Source: Candidatus Bathyarchaeota archaeon (GTDB lineage: Archaea; Thermoproteota; Bathyarchaeia; Bathyarchaeales; Bathycorpusculaceae). From it: 58,233 nt of DNA. Under the pieces are notes generated by a model that worked only from the letters and a program-made list of their open reading frames with translations, was not told the origin of the DNA and searched no databases. The position numbers were made by a program, and so were the translations under genes. Positions 37,951-47,495 of the stretch are shown here, in pieces. The stretch's first letter is position 1, and each line of letters begins with the position of its first letter. Location: assembly GCA_003165195.1 (NCBI GenBank), contig PLSP01000105.1, forward strand, positions 1-58,233. The letters are read 5' to 3'.

Positions 37951-40139
37951 TTTTCACGTCTCCTCACCGCTTCGAAGGGGCAGACGCTTTCACAGACGCC
38001 GCATCCATAGCAAAGCGTAGCATCTATCTCAGCAACTCCTTTTTGTTGGCTGATGGCTGGGCAACCGAAAGCTTTTACGCATACGCCGCAGCCGCTACAT
38101 TTCTCGGTGACTTCTCTGGGTTGACCCCTGTCAATAAGAAGCGGACAAGGTCTTTGCGAAATGATAACAGATGGACCATTGTAATCCATCGTTTTGCGCA
38201 CGGCTTCAGTTGCTGCTTTGATGTCAAAGGGGTCAACAATGTCCACTTTCTCTATGCCTAACGCTTTGGCTACATCTTGGATTTTTATGATTTTAGCGTC
38301 AGCGCCCATAGCGGTTTTGCCACTGCTCGGTGTCGGCTGATGCCCCGTCATAGCCACTGTGCTGTTGTCCATGACGATGACGCAGACGTTTGCCTTGTTG
38401 TACACTATGTTTAGCAGTCCAGGCATGCCTGCGTGGAAAAAAGTTGAGTCGCCGATAACCGCGAAGATTTTGTCTTTTACGCCGGCGTGAGCCATGCCGG
38501 CAGCCTGAGATATTCCAGCTCCCATACATAGGCAAGATTGAAGTGTGTTCACTGGAGGCAGAAAACCAAGAGTGTAGCAGCCGATGTCGCCGGTGACGAT
38601 TTTGTCGTTTGATTGACCCGTCAAAGTCAACGCGCTCTCTGGGCAAAGCGGGATACATTTGGGGTCACCTCCGCATGAGTCACAGACTATGGCTTTGCGG
38701 CTGGTCGGGTTCAATGTTACTGCACCGATCTTGCAGGCTTCGATGCACCAGTCACAGCCTTTACATTTTTCCGCGGCAACCAGTATTGCTCCTGTTTCTT
38801 TTGAGCGTGTTAAGGCTTTTTCTGGGCAGGCAGTGACACATGGCGCGTCAAGACAAGCTTTGCAGGTTACCGCCTTGTTGAAAACTTGACCAATTCGTAC
38901 GCTGCGAATGCGAGACTTTAGCGGGTTGAAAACGCCTTCCTTCTCAAAGGAACAAGCGTACTCGCAGACGTCGCAGCCCACGCATTTTTCTGTGTCACAT
39001 TCAATATGCTGGTTAACCATGTTTAGCGCGTAGTAGAATGCTCTGTGAGGGCACCCAGGACAAAGCGCGGGCGGTCTCGGCGGCAAGTTCAAAGGTGCAG
39101 GCGGTTCCTCAAAGCTGGTTAACTGTAAACCCGCAAGGGCTTTGCGGACACAGTCAGGGGTGAATTCGCCAATTTCCTCCAAGCCTAACTGGTTCTTTCC
39201 CAGCACTTGCAAGCCTAACCGCTGAATGTTCTCTTCAATATACGGCCTTAGCTCCTCAACCACTATCATTTTTTTAACTTTAAACGCAAATCTCTTAACA
39301 ATTTCCTGAGGAAAAGGATGAACAAACCCCAGCTTTAGCCAAGAAAACTTTTTGGTATCGAGAACTGAACGAGCATAATAGTAGCCTACCCCACTACCAA
39401 TTATTCCGATTTCGCTTCCATTATCTTCAATCAAATTAAACTTCGAATGGTTAACAAGAGTTTTTGCCTCAGCCATCTTGACCTCTAAAACTCTATGTTG
39501 CCTAATAGCGTTGGATGGCACCATAACCCATTTTGAACCTTGCTTATCAAAGTCAGCGCGCCGATTAAGATTTTGCAGTCGCCCAAGCCGAACCCGAGCC
39601 TTTCCATGAGCCACTCTTGTCGTCAACCGCAAAATAACTGGCAAATGCAGTTTTTCACTTAATTCAAATGCCTCTCTGGCCATATCCAGAGCTTCCTGGG
39701 GGTTACCAGCATCAAGCAAGGGCAACTTTGAGTGGACAGCAAAATATCTTGTATCTTGCTCGTTTTGGCTACTGTGTAGTGCTGGGTCATCACAAACAGC
39801 AATCACCATACCGCCCTCAACACCTGTATAAGCCAATGTCATGGCGGCGTCTGCAGCGACGTTTAAACCCACATGTTTCATGGATACAATGGAGCGTACA
39901 CCTGTCATTGAAGCGCCCGCTGCAACTTCAGCAGCTACAATCTCATTTATGCTCCATTCCGCGTAAATACCGCGGTCTTTAGAAACTTCAACGATGGCTG
40001 CCAAGATTTCAGTAGCTGGCGTCCCAGGATATGAAGCAGCAACTTTAACGGTGGCTTCTACTGCGCCTCGCGCAACTGCCTCATCGCCGTTAAGCAAAGC
40101 AAAACTGCCTGGCTTATCTACTGCAATCTTAGATGTCAT
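37947..40139 (-). CDS. iorA: Indolepyruvate:ferredoxin oxidoreductase alpha subunit with inserted four-cluster ferredoxin domain
   Basis: About 730 residues. The N-terminal pyrimidine-binding domain (DEAVARGAVEATVKVAASYPGTPATEI) and the TPP-binding domain (CPGCPHRAFYYAL; TGDIGCYTLGFLPP; VIGDSTFFHAGMPG) are normal. Two C-terminal [4Fe-4S] motifs (CSGCGVC; CYGCGVCESVCP) are also normal. Between CPGCPHRAFYYAL and GDIGCYTLG lies an extra segment of about 130 residues with 16 Cys in four motifs (CVGCDVCEYAC; CKACLDAPCVTAC; CKGCDWCIEAC; CDSCGGDPKCIPLC), resembling HycB/CooF-type ferredoxins. ATG at 40139, with AAGGAC upstream, is preferred to the listed start inside the next gene. It would carry six clusters in all. 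Confidence 0.92.
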   Translation of the reverse strand: MTSKIAVDKPGSFALLNGDEAVARGAVEATVKVAASYPGTPATEILAAIVEVSKDRGIYAEWSINEIVAAEVAAGASMTGVRSIVSMKHVGLNVAADAAMTLAYTGVEGGMVIAVCDDPALHSSQNEQDTRYFAVHSKLPLLDAGNPQEALDMAREAFELSEKLHLPVILRLTTRVAHGKARVRLGRLQNLNRRADFDKQGSKWVMVPSNAIRQHRVLEVKMAEAKTLVNHSKFNLIEDNGSEIGIIGSGVGYYYARSVLDTKKFSWLKLGFVHPFPQEIVKRFAFKVKKMIVVEELRPYIEENIQRLGLQVLGKNQLGLEEIGEFTPDCVRKALAGLQLTSFEEPPAPLNLPPRPPALCPGCPHRAFYYALNMVNQHIECDTEKCVGCDVCEYACSFEKEGVFNPLKSRIRSVRIGQVFNKAVTCKACLDAPCVTACPEKALTRSKETGAILVAAEKCKGCDWCIEACKIGAVTLNPTSRKAIVCDSCGGDPKCIPLCPESALTLTGQSNDKIVTGDIGCYTLGFLPPVNTLQSCLCMGAGISQAAGMAHAGVKDKIFAVIGDSTFFHAGMPGLLNIVYNKANVCVIVMDNSTVAMTGHQPTPSSGKTAMGADAKIIKIQDVAKALGIEKVDIVDPFDIKAATEAVRKTMDYNGPSVIISQRPCPLLIDRGQPREVTEKCSGCGVCVKAFGCPAISQQKGVAEIDATLCYGCGVCESVCPFEAVRRREK

Positions 40140-40149
40140 AATTTTGTCC

Positions 40150-41469
40150 TTACATTTTGCCGTTTCGCAGGTCAAGGACCCGTTTCGCTTTTCCCTCAGT
40201 TCTTGGGAGTTCGCCGGGCTTAACAATTTCCACGTCAGCTGAGATGCCTGTTACTATGTGGATTTGCTTTTGGATTTCGTTTTTCAAAATGTTCAGGTAA
40301 ACGTTCGGATCTTTGGCTGCTTTATCTGATAATTCAACTTTAACCGCAAATGTGTCTAACGCTCCGGGTCTATCAACCACTATTTGGTATTGAGTGGCAA
40401 GCTCAGAGAAACACATCACGGCGTACTCTATTTGTGATGGGAACACGTTTACTCCACGGATAATTAGCATATCGTCTGATCTGCCATGTACCCGCATCAT
40501 CCTTGCGTTGGTTCTTTCGCAAGAACATTTTTCGGTTTCAACCTTGGAGATGTCCCTTGTTCTGTAACGAAGCAGGGGAAGCCCAGTTTTTGTTAAACTT
40601 GTGAATACAAGTTCGCCTTCTTCTCCATCAGGCAATACCTCGCCTGTGTCTGGATCAATTGTTTCCACGATGAAATGGTCCTCAGCAACGTGTAAGCCGT
40701 TATGCTCTGGGCATTCGATAGCGACCCCCGGACCGCACAACTCAGTTAATCCATAGATGTCAAAGGCTTCTATACCCGTGTCTTTCTGGATTCTCTCCCG
40801 AATCTTGTCTGACCAAGGCTCAGCGCCAAACATTCCAATTTTAAGCTTCAGTTCCTTCCTTGGATCAACCCCTTCCTGCGCCATAGTTTCAGCAAGATAA
40901 AGGGCGAAGCTAGGAGTACAAGCAAGGATGGTTGCACCTAAGTCTTTCATAAGTTTAATTTGCCGCTGCGTCATTCCGCCGCTTGCAGGAACTATTTTAG
41001 CTCCAACTTTTTGGGCACCGTAGTGAAAACCCAAGCCACCGGTGAACAAACCGTAGCCAAAAGCTATGTGTATGACGTCCCGCCGTCTTCCCCCAGCTGT
41101 ATAGATTGATCTTGCCATAAGTTCTTGCCAAACGTCCATATCGTTTTTGGTGTAAGCGCCGATTATCGGGTTACCTGTTGTCCCGCTGGATGCATGAAAC
41201 TCAACTATATCTTCAGGTTTAGCTGCAACCATGCCGAACGGGTAATTATCTTTTAAATCAGTTTTAACTGTGAAAGGGATTTTTCGAAGGTCATTTAGTG
41301 AACGTATGCTTTCAGGCTTAAAGCCAACGCTGTCGAACTTTTTCCTGTAAAAGACGCTATTTTCGTAACAGTACTTTACCAGTTCCTTAAGCTTCTTAAG
41401 TTGATGCCTCTTTAGCTCTTCAGGAGGCATAGTTTCGATTTTTTCATTCCAGTATTTGCCGTCTTCCAT
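40150..41469 (-). CDS. paaK: Phenylacetate-CoA ligase family (PaaK-like)
   Basis: About 439 residues of the AMP-forming adenylate family. The ATP motif is EFHASSGTTGNPIIGAY, followed by FDIYGLTELCGPG, LLRYRTRDIS and the C-terminal lysine region KPGELPRTEGKAKR. It activates aryl-acids such as phenyl- or indole-acetate to CoA thioesters. It is directly upstream of iorA (10-bp gap) on the same strand, so they are co-expressed and handle the same compounds. The listed start is replaced by the ATG at 41469 (AGGAGAGGG upstream). Confidence 0.9.
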   Translation of the reverse strand: MEDGKYWNEKIETMPPEELKRHQLKKLKELVKYCYENSVFYRKKFDSVGFKPESIRSLNDLRKIPFTVKTDLKDNYPFGMVAAKPEDIVEFHASSGTTGNPIIGAYTKNDMDVWQELMARSIYTAGGRRRDVIHIAFGYGLFTGGLGFHYGAQKVGAKIVPASGGMTQRQIKLMKDLGATILACTPSFALYLAETMAQEGVDPRKELKLKIGMFGAEPWSDKIRERIQKDTGIEAFDIYGLTELCGPGVAIECPEHNGLHVAEDHFIVETIDPDTGEVLPDGEEGELVFTSLTKTGLPLLRYRTRDISKVETEKCSCERTNARMMRVHGRSDDMLIIRGVNVFPSQIEYAVMCFSELATQYQIVVDRPGALDTFAVKVELSDKAAKDPNVYLNILKNEIQKQIHIVTGISADVEIVKPGELPRTEGKAKRVLDLRNGKM

Positions 41470-41759
41470 TTCATTGCCCTCTCCTATCAAAGCCGCAAAC
41501 ATAGATCTTTTAGACGGCTGTTAGATAAAAGTTCCCCAATTTGCTGCGGTTTTTGAGCCAAAAAACCTTCATTTAAACTGGTGCAGGCTATTTTGTTTGA
41601 GGAAAATAATAATAAATTGGCCGCTATTTTTCTTAGATTAATTCTCTTCTTAGCAATAATTGCCCGATCGCTCCAACGATTTCTAGTTTGTTGATTCACA
41701 AAAATAAAATAATAGTACTATGTTTTACTTCAATGGTTGATGTAAGGAGGCTAAATTGT
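41470..41759. other. Divergent promoter region between paaK and the ACD-GNAT gene
   Basis: 290 bp, AT-rich, serving two divergent transcripts. Likely TATA elements lie in AAAATAAAATAATAG (about 41699-41713) for the plus strand. A strong AAGGAGG ribosome site precedes the ATG at 41760. No gene is supported; the listed 41487-41699 ORF is a shadow. Confidence 0.4.
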
Positions 41760-44561
41760 ATGGGGACAAGAAACCTTGATAAGATATTTAATCCGCAAAG
41801 CGTAGCCATCATAGGCGCAAGCGACGTTGAAGGTTCAGTTGGATTCGCACTTGTTAAAAATTTTACGCAGCGCTATGCAGGCAAAGTTTATTTTATTAAT
41901 ATTCGCAAGCCCGAGATCCAGGGCGCTAAAACGTATAAATCCATAGAGGAAGTTCCTGAACCCGTTGATTTAGCGATAATTGCTACTCCTGCCAAAGCGG
42001 TTCAACAAGTCATGGAAGAATGCGGAAAGGCGCATGTGAAAGGGGTTATCATTGTTTCTGCAGGTTTCAGAGAGACAGGCCCTGATGGAAAAGCTTTGGA
42101 AGAAGCGATTCTTGAAGTGGCGAAGAAATATGACATTCGAGTTATCGGACCGAACTGTATTGGTATAATTCAACCCGCATTAAATCTTAACGCGACTTTC
42201 TTAGATAAGATGCCCAAAGCAGGGAACATTGCTTTTCTATCCCAAAGCGGAGCTCTGGGTTCACCGATTCTTGACTGGGCAATTCAGGAAAACATCGGTT
42301 TTAGCAATTTTGTCTCTGTTGGCTCAATGGTTGATGTTGACTTTGGCGATTTAATCGATTACTTCGGTTCTGACCCTAAAACCAAGAGCATTATCATGTA
42401 TATCGAGGGCATAACTGATGCACGGAAGTTTATGAGTGCTGCAAGGCACTTTGCAAGAACTAAACCCATAATTGTTGTCAAAGCAGGTAAATTCCCTGAA
42501 AGTGCAAAAGCGGCTGCGTCACACACTGGTTCTTTAACAGGAGAAGACGACATTTACGATGCCGCTTTCAAACGGGCTGGTATAGTTAGGGTTGAAGAAA
42601 TAAACGATTTATTCAATGCAGCTGAGGTTTTGGGGACTCAACCTTTACCCAAGGGATCCAGGCTTGCCATAATAACAAATGCTGGAGGCGCTGGGGTGAT
42701 GGCTACTGACGCTTTGATTGCTCAAGGAGGAAAACTGGCTAAGTTAAGCGACAAAACAATAGCAACACTTAACGGTGTTTTGCCAGCTTTCTGGAGCAAA
42801 GGTAACCCGATCGATGTTTTAGGTGATTCTAAATCTAACTATTACAAAGTAGCGCTTGAAGCCTGCTTAGACGACGAAACAGTCGATGGGATACTGATCA
42901 TTTTTACCCATCAGGCAGGTTCTGAAGCAGTTGAAATTGCACAAGGCGTGGTTGACCTTCTTAACAGCAAGGCTTACAAAAACAAAACAATCCTCACCTC
43001 TTTTATGGGAGTTCAAGGGGTACTCCATGCAAACAAAATCTTCAACGCAAACAATATACCAACCTACTCGACGCCCGAACAAGCAATCAAAACTTACATG
43101 TACATGTACAATTACCAGCGTAACCTTGAACTACTTTATGAAACTCCTGAAGAGTTACCCGTTGATGCTTCACCGCCTAAACGACCCATTTTGGCTATTT
43201 TAAGAAGTGTCGCAGCTGAAAATCGCGAGGTTTTAACTGAAGATGAAACCAAAAAGGTACTCAAATACTATAATTTTCCAGTCATAAAAAGCAAAGTCGC
43301 TAACAACGTTGAGGAAGCGCTGCTGTTGGCTCAAGAAATGGGTTACCCCGCTGTCCTCAAGATTCTTTCTCCACAAATTGTCAACAGAAGAGCTGCAGGC
43401 GGAGTCATCTTGAACCTAACTTCTCCAGCTGAAGTCCGAGAAGCATTTGAAGTCTTAATCCAGAGAGCTACTGCTTACAATCCAAAAGCACAGATAGTCG
43501 GTGTGACAGTACAGCACATGGTCGAAAAGAAAGGTTACGAGCTAATAATCGGCGGAAAAATCGATCCAGTTTTCGGTCCAGTGATGTGGTTTGGCATGGG
43601 CGGCATTGGTATGGAGCTTTTCAGAGATTATTCTGTTGGAATTCCTCCTTTAAACATAACGCTTATAAGGCGTATGATGGAGGAAACCAAAATTTATCAA
43701 ATTTTGAAAGGTTACCGAGACAGACCTCCTGTTGATCTTAAACGGCTCGATGAAACTCTGCTGCTCTTTTCACGTCTGCTTACTGATTTTCCCCAAATTA
43801 AAGAAATCGAGATAAATCCTTTGCTGATAAATGAGAAAGAAGCTCGCATATTAGACGCAAGAATAGTTGTCAACAAAGAAGATGTTTGCAAAAAATTCGA
43901 GCCCCATGAGCACATGGTTATCAGCCCTTACCCAAAAAAGTATGAGACATTGTGGTCTCTGAAAAACGGCAAAGAAATTCTTTTGCGACCAATAAAACCA
44001 GAGGATGAGCCACTATGGGAAGAAATGTTTCAGAGTTTTTCTGAGGAGTCGATACGCTACCGATTTTTTCAAATTCTTAGAGACACTTCGCATGAAGTTC
44101 GGGTGCGCTACTGCAACATTGACTATGACAGAGAAATAGCTATAGTAGCTGAAGCTACTGAAAACGGACAGAAAAAGATTCTCGGCGTTGCCCGCGTCAG
44201 TACAGAAGCCGATGGAAAAACAGGCGAAATGGCTTTTATCGTCAGTGACTACTGGCAAGGGTTCGGCTTAGGCACCAAAATGGTTGATTACGTGCTCGAC
44301 ATAGCCAAAGACAAAGGGATTGAAAGCGTATATTCCATAATGCTTCCCGATAACTATCGGGCTTTAACTCTGACCAAGAAAATGGGTTTCAACTTAGAAT
44401 ACTCGGACGACGATGCAGTTAAAGGCACCTTGGACTTGAAAAGCGAGGAGTCAAATCTTTGTCCTGCCAAGGAACCTCAGAAAGCTAAAAAAGAAAAATC
44501 AAACATTCAAGTTGCAAAAGAAAAAACGCAAATCCAAGAGCCGACACCACTTTCAGCTTAA
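41760..44561 (+). CDS. ADP-forming acyl-CoA synthetase fused to a GNAT acetyltransferase domain
   Basis: About 933 residues. The alpha-type part has a CoA-binding Rossmann domain (SVAIIGASDVEGSVG) and the phospho-histidine segment AASHTGSLTGEDDIYDAAF. An ATP-grasp beta part follows (MGYPAVLKIL; IGVTVQHMVEKK-like; GPVMWFGMGGIGMEL; IEINPLL). The last 200 residues form a GNAT domain (ILLRPIKPEDEPLWEEMF; SDYWQGFGLGTKMVDYV). Domain order matches bacterial protein acetyltransferase Pat, whose synthetase part is thought inactive, but here the His is kept, so acyl-CoA to acid plus ATP may still run. ATG at 41760, with AAGGAGG, is preferred to 41688. Acs is adjacent, convergent. Confidence 0.92.
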   Translation: MGTRNLDKIFNPQSVAIIGASDVEGSVGFALVKNFTQRYAGKVYFINIRKPEIQGAKTYKSIEEVPEPVDLAIIATPAKAVQQVMEECGKAHVKGVIIVSAGFRETGPDGKALEEAILEVAKKYDIRVIGPNCIGIIQPALNLNATFLDKMPKAGNIAFLSQSGALGSPILDWAIQENIGFSNFVSVGSMVDVDFGDLIDYFGSDPKTKSIIMYIEGITDARKFMSAARHFARTKPIIVVKAGKFPESAKAAASHTGSLTGEDDIYDAAFKRAGIVRVEEINDLFNAAEVLGTQPLPKGSRLAIITNAGGAGVMATDALIAQGGKLAKLSDKTIATLNGVLPAFWSKGNPIDVLGDSKSNYYKVALEACLDDETVDGILIIFTHQAGSEAVEIAQGVVDLLNSKAYKNKTILTSFMGVQGVLHANKIFNANNIPTYSTPEQAIKTYMYMYNYQRNLELLYETPEELPVDASPPKRPILAILRSVAAENREVLTEDETKKVLKYYNFPVIKSKVANNVEEALLLAQEMGYPAVLKILSPQIVNRRAAGGVILNLTSPAEVREAFEVLIQRATAYNPKAQIVGVTVQHMVEKKGYELIIGGKIDPVFGPVMWFGMGGIGMELFRDYSVGIPPLNITLIRRMMEETKIYQILKGYRDRPPVDLKRLDETLLLFSRLLTDFPQIKEIEINPLLINEKEARILDARIVVNKEDVCKKFEPHEHMVISPYPKKYETLWSLKNGKEILLRPIKPEDEPLWEEMFQSFSEESIRYRFFQILRDTSHEVRVRYCNIDYDREIAIVAEATENGQKKILGVARVSTEADGKTGEMAFIVSDYWQGFGLGTKMVDYVLDIAKDKGIESVYSIMLPDNYRALTLTKKMGFNLEYSDDDAVKGTLDLKSEESNLCPAKEPQKAKKEKSNIQVAKEKTQIQEPTPLSA

Positions 44562-44573
44562 GCAATAATTACA

Positions 44574-44581
44574 TTTTTTTT
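44574..44581 (+). terminator. T-tract after the ACD-GNAT gene
   Basis: TTTTTTTT lies 13 bp after the stop codon, a typical archaeal T-rich 3' signal. A matching A-tract (44635-44654) gives T-rich RNA for the convergent acs gene. Confidence 0.45.
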
Positions 44582-44634
44582 GATTAATAATTTTTCAACT
44601 TTTCAGTTATACTACGTTGTAAAATTCAAAATAC

Positions 44635-44654
44635 AAAAAAAAGAAAAGAAAAAA
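44635..44654 (-). terminator. T-tract after acs (minus strand)
   Basis: The plus strand reads AAAAAAAAGAAAAGAAAAAA just beyond the acs stop, which is a run of T in the acs transcript direction. No stem is needed for archaeal termination. Confidence 0.45.
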
Positions 44655-44658
44655 GAAT

Positions 44659-46617
44659 TTATTTCGATAGTTGTTTGCGAAGGTCATTGTAGGTTGCTTT
44701 TATGTCTTCAATTGAGCCTTCGTCTTCGATTGTTGATGTGTCTCCTAGTGGTGCACCCGAGAGAACCGCTTTGAGTAGCCTACGCATGATTTTGCCGCTT
44801 CTTGTTTTTGGCAACTTGTTAACGAAGACAACTGCTTCCGGCGTGGCGATTGGCCCGATGGCAACTCTGACATGCTTTACAAGTTCTGCTCTAAGTTCTT
44901 CAGATGGTTGGAATCCACTTCGAAGGACAACGAAAGCAACTGGAACTTCACCTTTAACGGCGTCTTCTTTACCCATAACTGCAGCTTCTGAAACAGCTGG
45001 GTGCGCAACCAAAGCACTTTCAAGCTCCGTTGTACCTATGCGGTGTCCTGCAACTTTTAGAACCTCGTCTGCTCGTCCAAGGAACCAGAAGTAGCCGTCA
45101 GGGTCTCTGATTGCAAAGTCGCCTGAATAGTACAGACCGGGGAATTTACCGAAGTATGTTTGTTTAAATCGTTCTGGGTCTTTCCAGATTGTCTGCAACA
45201 TCCCTGGCCATGGCGATTTGATAACTACTACCCCTTTGGTGCCTGGCTGGACTGACTGTCCTTTCTCGTCAAAGATATCTGCGTTAACGCTTGGCAACGG
45301 CAATGTTGCACTGCCTGGCTTAAGCGGAGTGAGTTCAATACCTGCTGCTGGAGAAATCATGAATCCGCCGGTTTCTGTCTGCCACCAAGTATCGATTATG
45401 GGCAATTTTTCTTTGCCTATGACTCGGTAGTACCATTTCCACGCTTCAGGATTGATTGGTTCACCAACAGAACCTAGAAGACGTAGACTACTGAGGTCAT
45501 GTTTTGTTGCCCATTGCTCACCGAATTTCATGAACATTCTAACAGCGGTCGGTGTACCGTACAAAATGGAAACGCCATGTCTTTCTATCATTTCCCACCA
45601 TCGGTCTTGTGCAGGATAATCAGGGGTGCCTTCAAAGAGGAACGCTGTGATGCCTAAACTCAAAGGCGCATAAACGTTATACGTGTGCCCAGTGATCCAG
45701 CCTATGTCTGCAACACACCAGTAAATGTCCTCGTCTGTTGGGTTAAAAGCCCACTTAAGTGTCCAGTAAGCCCAGACTAAGTATCCGCCTGTGCCATGTT
45801 GTACACCTTTGGGTTTGCCAGTTGTTCCAGAAGTGTAAAGAATGAATAGTGGGTCGCAGGACTTCATGCTTTCAGGTTCAACATAAGCGTTAGCGCCTGC
45901 GCTCGCAAGGGCATCAGCATACCATACGTCTCTGCCTTCTTTCATTTGAATTGGTTGACCTGTGCGTTTAACTACAATTACTTTTTCGACATTAGGCATA
46001 TTTGGTAGAGCACGGTCTGCGTTGTCTTTGATGCCGACTGGTTTTCCTCTTCGGAAAGATCCGTCTGCAGTAACCAGTATTCTTGCGCCACAATCGTTTA
46101 CTCTGTCAGCTAATGCTTCAGCACTAAACCCAGAGAAAACAACTGTGTGAACTCCGCCCACTCGGGCTGTCGCAAGCAAAGTTATTGGCAACTCAGGGAT
46201 AACAGGAAGGAAAACTGCGATGCGGTCGCCTTTTTTTATGCCGTAGTCTTTGAAGACTTTAGCAAGTTTGTTGACTTCGCGGTACAGCTGATAATAAGTG
46301 TAGGTTTTTACCTCACCCATTTCGCCTTCCCAAATGTAGGCAAGCTTATTTTTGCGAACGCCTTTCATATGTCTGTCTAAAGCGTTATAGGAAATGTTTA
46401 GTTCCCCATCCGGGAACCACTGGTAAAACGGCGGGTTTGAATCATCTAGAACCTTGCTAAATGGCTTAAACCAGTCGATGGCTTTAGCTTTTTCAGACCA
46501 ATATTCCTGAGGGTTTTTTATTGATTTTTCCCAATCTTCTTTTCGCTTTTGTCCAGAAGAAATAGTTGCGGTGCTTGGGCAATATTTCTCGTCAAAAGGC
46601 AAACTATTGTCCGACAT
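44659..46617 (-). CDS. acs: Acetyl-CoA synthetase, AMP-forming
   Basis: 652 residues, the usual Acs length. The ATP motif is LYTSGTTGKPKGVQHGTGGY; WYYRVIG, DTWWQTETGGFMISP and YYSGDFAIRDPDGYFWFLGRADEVLKVAGHR are all family signatures. The C-terminal catalytic Lys lies in LPKTRSGKIMRRLLK, the site acetylated by Pat-type enzymes in bacteria. It converts acetate, ATP and CoA to acetyl-CoA. A TATA-like GAATATAAGT box (plus strand 46657-46666, minus direction) lies about 45 bp before the start. Neighbours are an acetate transporter and the ACD-GNAT protein. Confidence 0.96.
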   Translation of the reverse strand: MSDNSLPFDEKYCPSTATISSGQKRKEDWEKSIKNPQEYWSEKAKAIDWFKPFSKVLDDSNPPFYQWFPDGELNISYNALDRHMKGVRKNKLAYIWEGEMGEVKTYTYYQLYREVNKLAKVFKDYGIKKGDRIAVFLPVIPELPITLLATARVGGVHTVVFSGFSAEALADRVNDCGARILVTADGSFRRGKPVGIKDNADRALPNMPNVEKVIVVKRTGQPIQMKEGRDVWYADALASAGANAYVEPESMKSCDPLFILYTSGTTGKPKGVQHGTGGYLVWAYWTLKWAFNPTDEDIYWCVADIGWITGHTYNVYAPLSLGITAFLFEGTPDYPAQDRWWEMIERHGVSILYGTPTAVRMFMKFGEQWATKHDLSSLRLLGSVGEPINPEAWKWYYRVIGKEKLPIIDTWWQTETGGFMISPAAGIELTPLKPGSATLPLPSVNADIFDEKGQSVQPGTKGVVVIKSPWPGMLQTIWKDPERFKQTYFGKFPGLYYSGDFAIRDPDGYFWFLGRADEVLKVAGHRIGTTELESALVAHPAVSEAAVMGKEDAVKGEVPVAFVVLRSGFQPSEELRAELVKHVRVAIGPIATPEAVVFVNKLPKTRSGKIMRRLLKAVLSGAPLGDTSTIEDEGSIEDIKATYNDLRKQLSK

Positions 46618-46656
46618 CTTCTCAAACCTTAACTTGTGGCAATGGATTGCTCATAG

Positions 46657-46666
46657 AATATAAGTT
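46657..46666 (-). promoter_or_regulatory. TATA-like box of acs
   Basis: The minus strand reads ACTTATATTC about 40-50 bp before the acs ATG (46617). Expected transcript start near 46636 leaves a leader of about 20 nt. Confidence 0.4.
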
Positions 46667-46705
46667 TTTCTAATTTTAGAAGAAATAAAAAGAAAAAGGT
46701 TGTGT

Positions 46706-47296
46706 TTATTGAACTGGGCCTATAGGCAAAATCGTTTTTTTGTTGGACTCATTTATGATTTCTGCGACTCCAAGATAAATTGCGCTTGCTCCGCAAATAA
46801 CGCCTTCGATGCCAGTGATCGTGTTGACGGTTACTGAGCCGAACAGTACAGCATTGTTGGTGAGTTCGCGAATTGTTAGCATAGCAAACAATATTGTCAA
46901 GCTTAAGAATACGAACTGTAGAGCGCGATTGGCTTTTAGTGTTCCAAAGAACATTGCGAAGGTAAAGATTCCCCACATGATAAAGTACGCTGCGAGCGAT
47001 GACGTCGATGGTCCTGCGAAACCCGTGAATTTTGGAAGAATCAAAAGCAAGACTAAGCTCCACCAGAATAATCCATAAGATGTGAATGCGACAGTACCGA
47101 AAGTGTTGCCGTTTCTGTATTCCATGGCGCCGACGATTATCTGTGCTATGCCGCCGTAGGCTATGCCCATAGCTAAAATTACTGTATCTACTGGAATAGC
47201 ACCGGCGTTAGCCAGGTTAAGCAAAACAGTTGTTAAGCCAAAGCCCAAAAGTCCAAGCGGTGCAGGATTCGCTAGTTTAACTGCAATATTACTCAT
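46706..47296 (-). CDS. satP: Acetate transporter, GPR1/FUN34/YaaH (SatP) family
   Basis: About 196 residues with six membrane helices. The family signature NPAPLGL is at the N-terminus ([18 protein letters not shown]), and [29 protein letters not shown] matches the second signature region. It moves acetate (with H+) or succinate across the membrane. ATG at 47296, with GAGGA 10 nt upstream, is preferred to the listed start. It sits between acs and the hox operon, on the same strand as acs, so acetate uptake and activation are probably linked. Confidence 0.93.
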   Translation of the reverse strand: MSNIAVKLANPAPLGLLGFGLTTVLLNLANAGAIPVDTVILAMGIAYGGIAQIIVGAMEYRNGNTFGTVAFTSYGLFWWSLVLLLILPKFTGFAGPSTSSLAAYFIMWGIFTFAMFFGTLKANRALQFVFLSLTILFAMLTIRELTNNAVLFGSVTVNTITGIEGVICGASAIYLGVAEIINESNKKTILPIGPVQ

Positions 47297-47463
47297 TTGT
47301 TCATTTTCCTCAATTTTCAATGGTTACCCCATGTATCAGCTTTTCATAATAAAAGCTTTTTTGAAATGAGACAAGCGATACTCTATTTTCAACCTTCACC
47401 AGTTTGTAATAACCTTTTTTTTCGGGGTTTTCTAATCAGTTTCCAGAAAAAGACCGCCACAGT

Positions 47464-47473
47464 CTTTTATACT
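47464..47473 (+). promoter_or_regulatory. TATA-like box of the hox operon
   Basis: CTTTTATACT lies 49-58 bp before the ATG at 47522. The expected transcript start, about 47495, coincides with the left arm of the CATTGAG inverted repeat. Confidence 0.5.
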
Positions 47474-47495
47474 AGTGCTAATGTAATCTGCTCAG

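Noticed and set aside
40140-40226. N-terminal extension of IorA into paaK
   Set aside because: The ATG at 40139 has AAGGA upstream and begins the conserved domain; upstream residues are the paaK 3' end in another frame.
46749-47078. Overlapping ORFs on both strands inside satP
   Set aside because: satP has the family signature and six membrane helices; the others are shadows.
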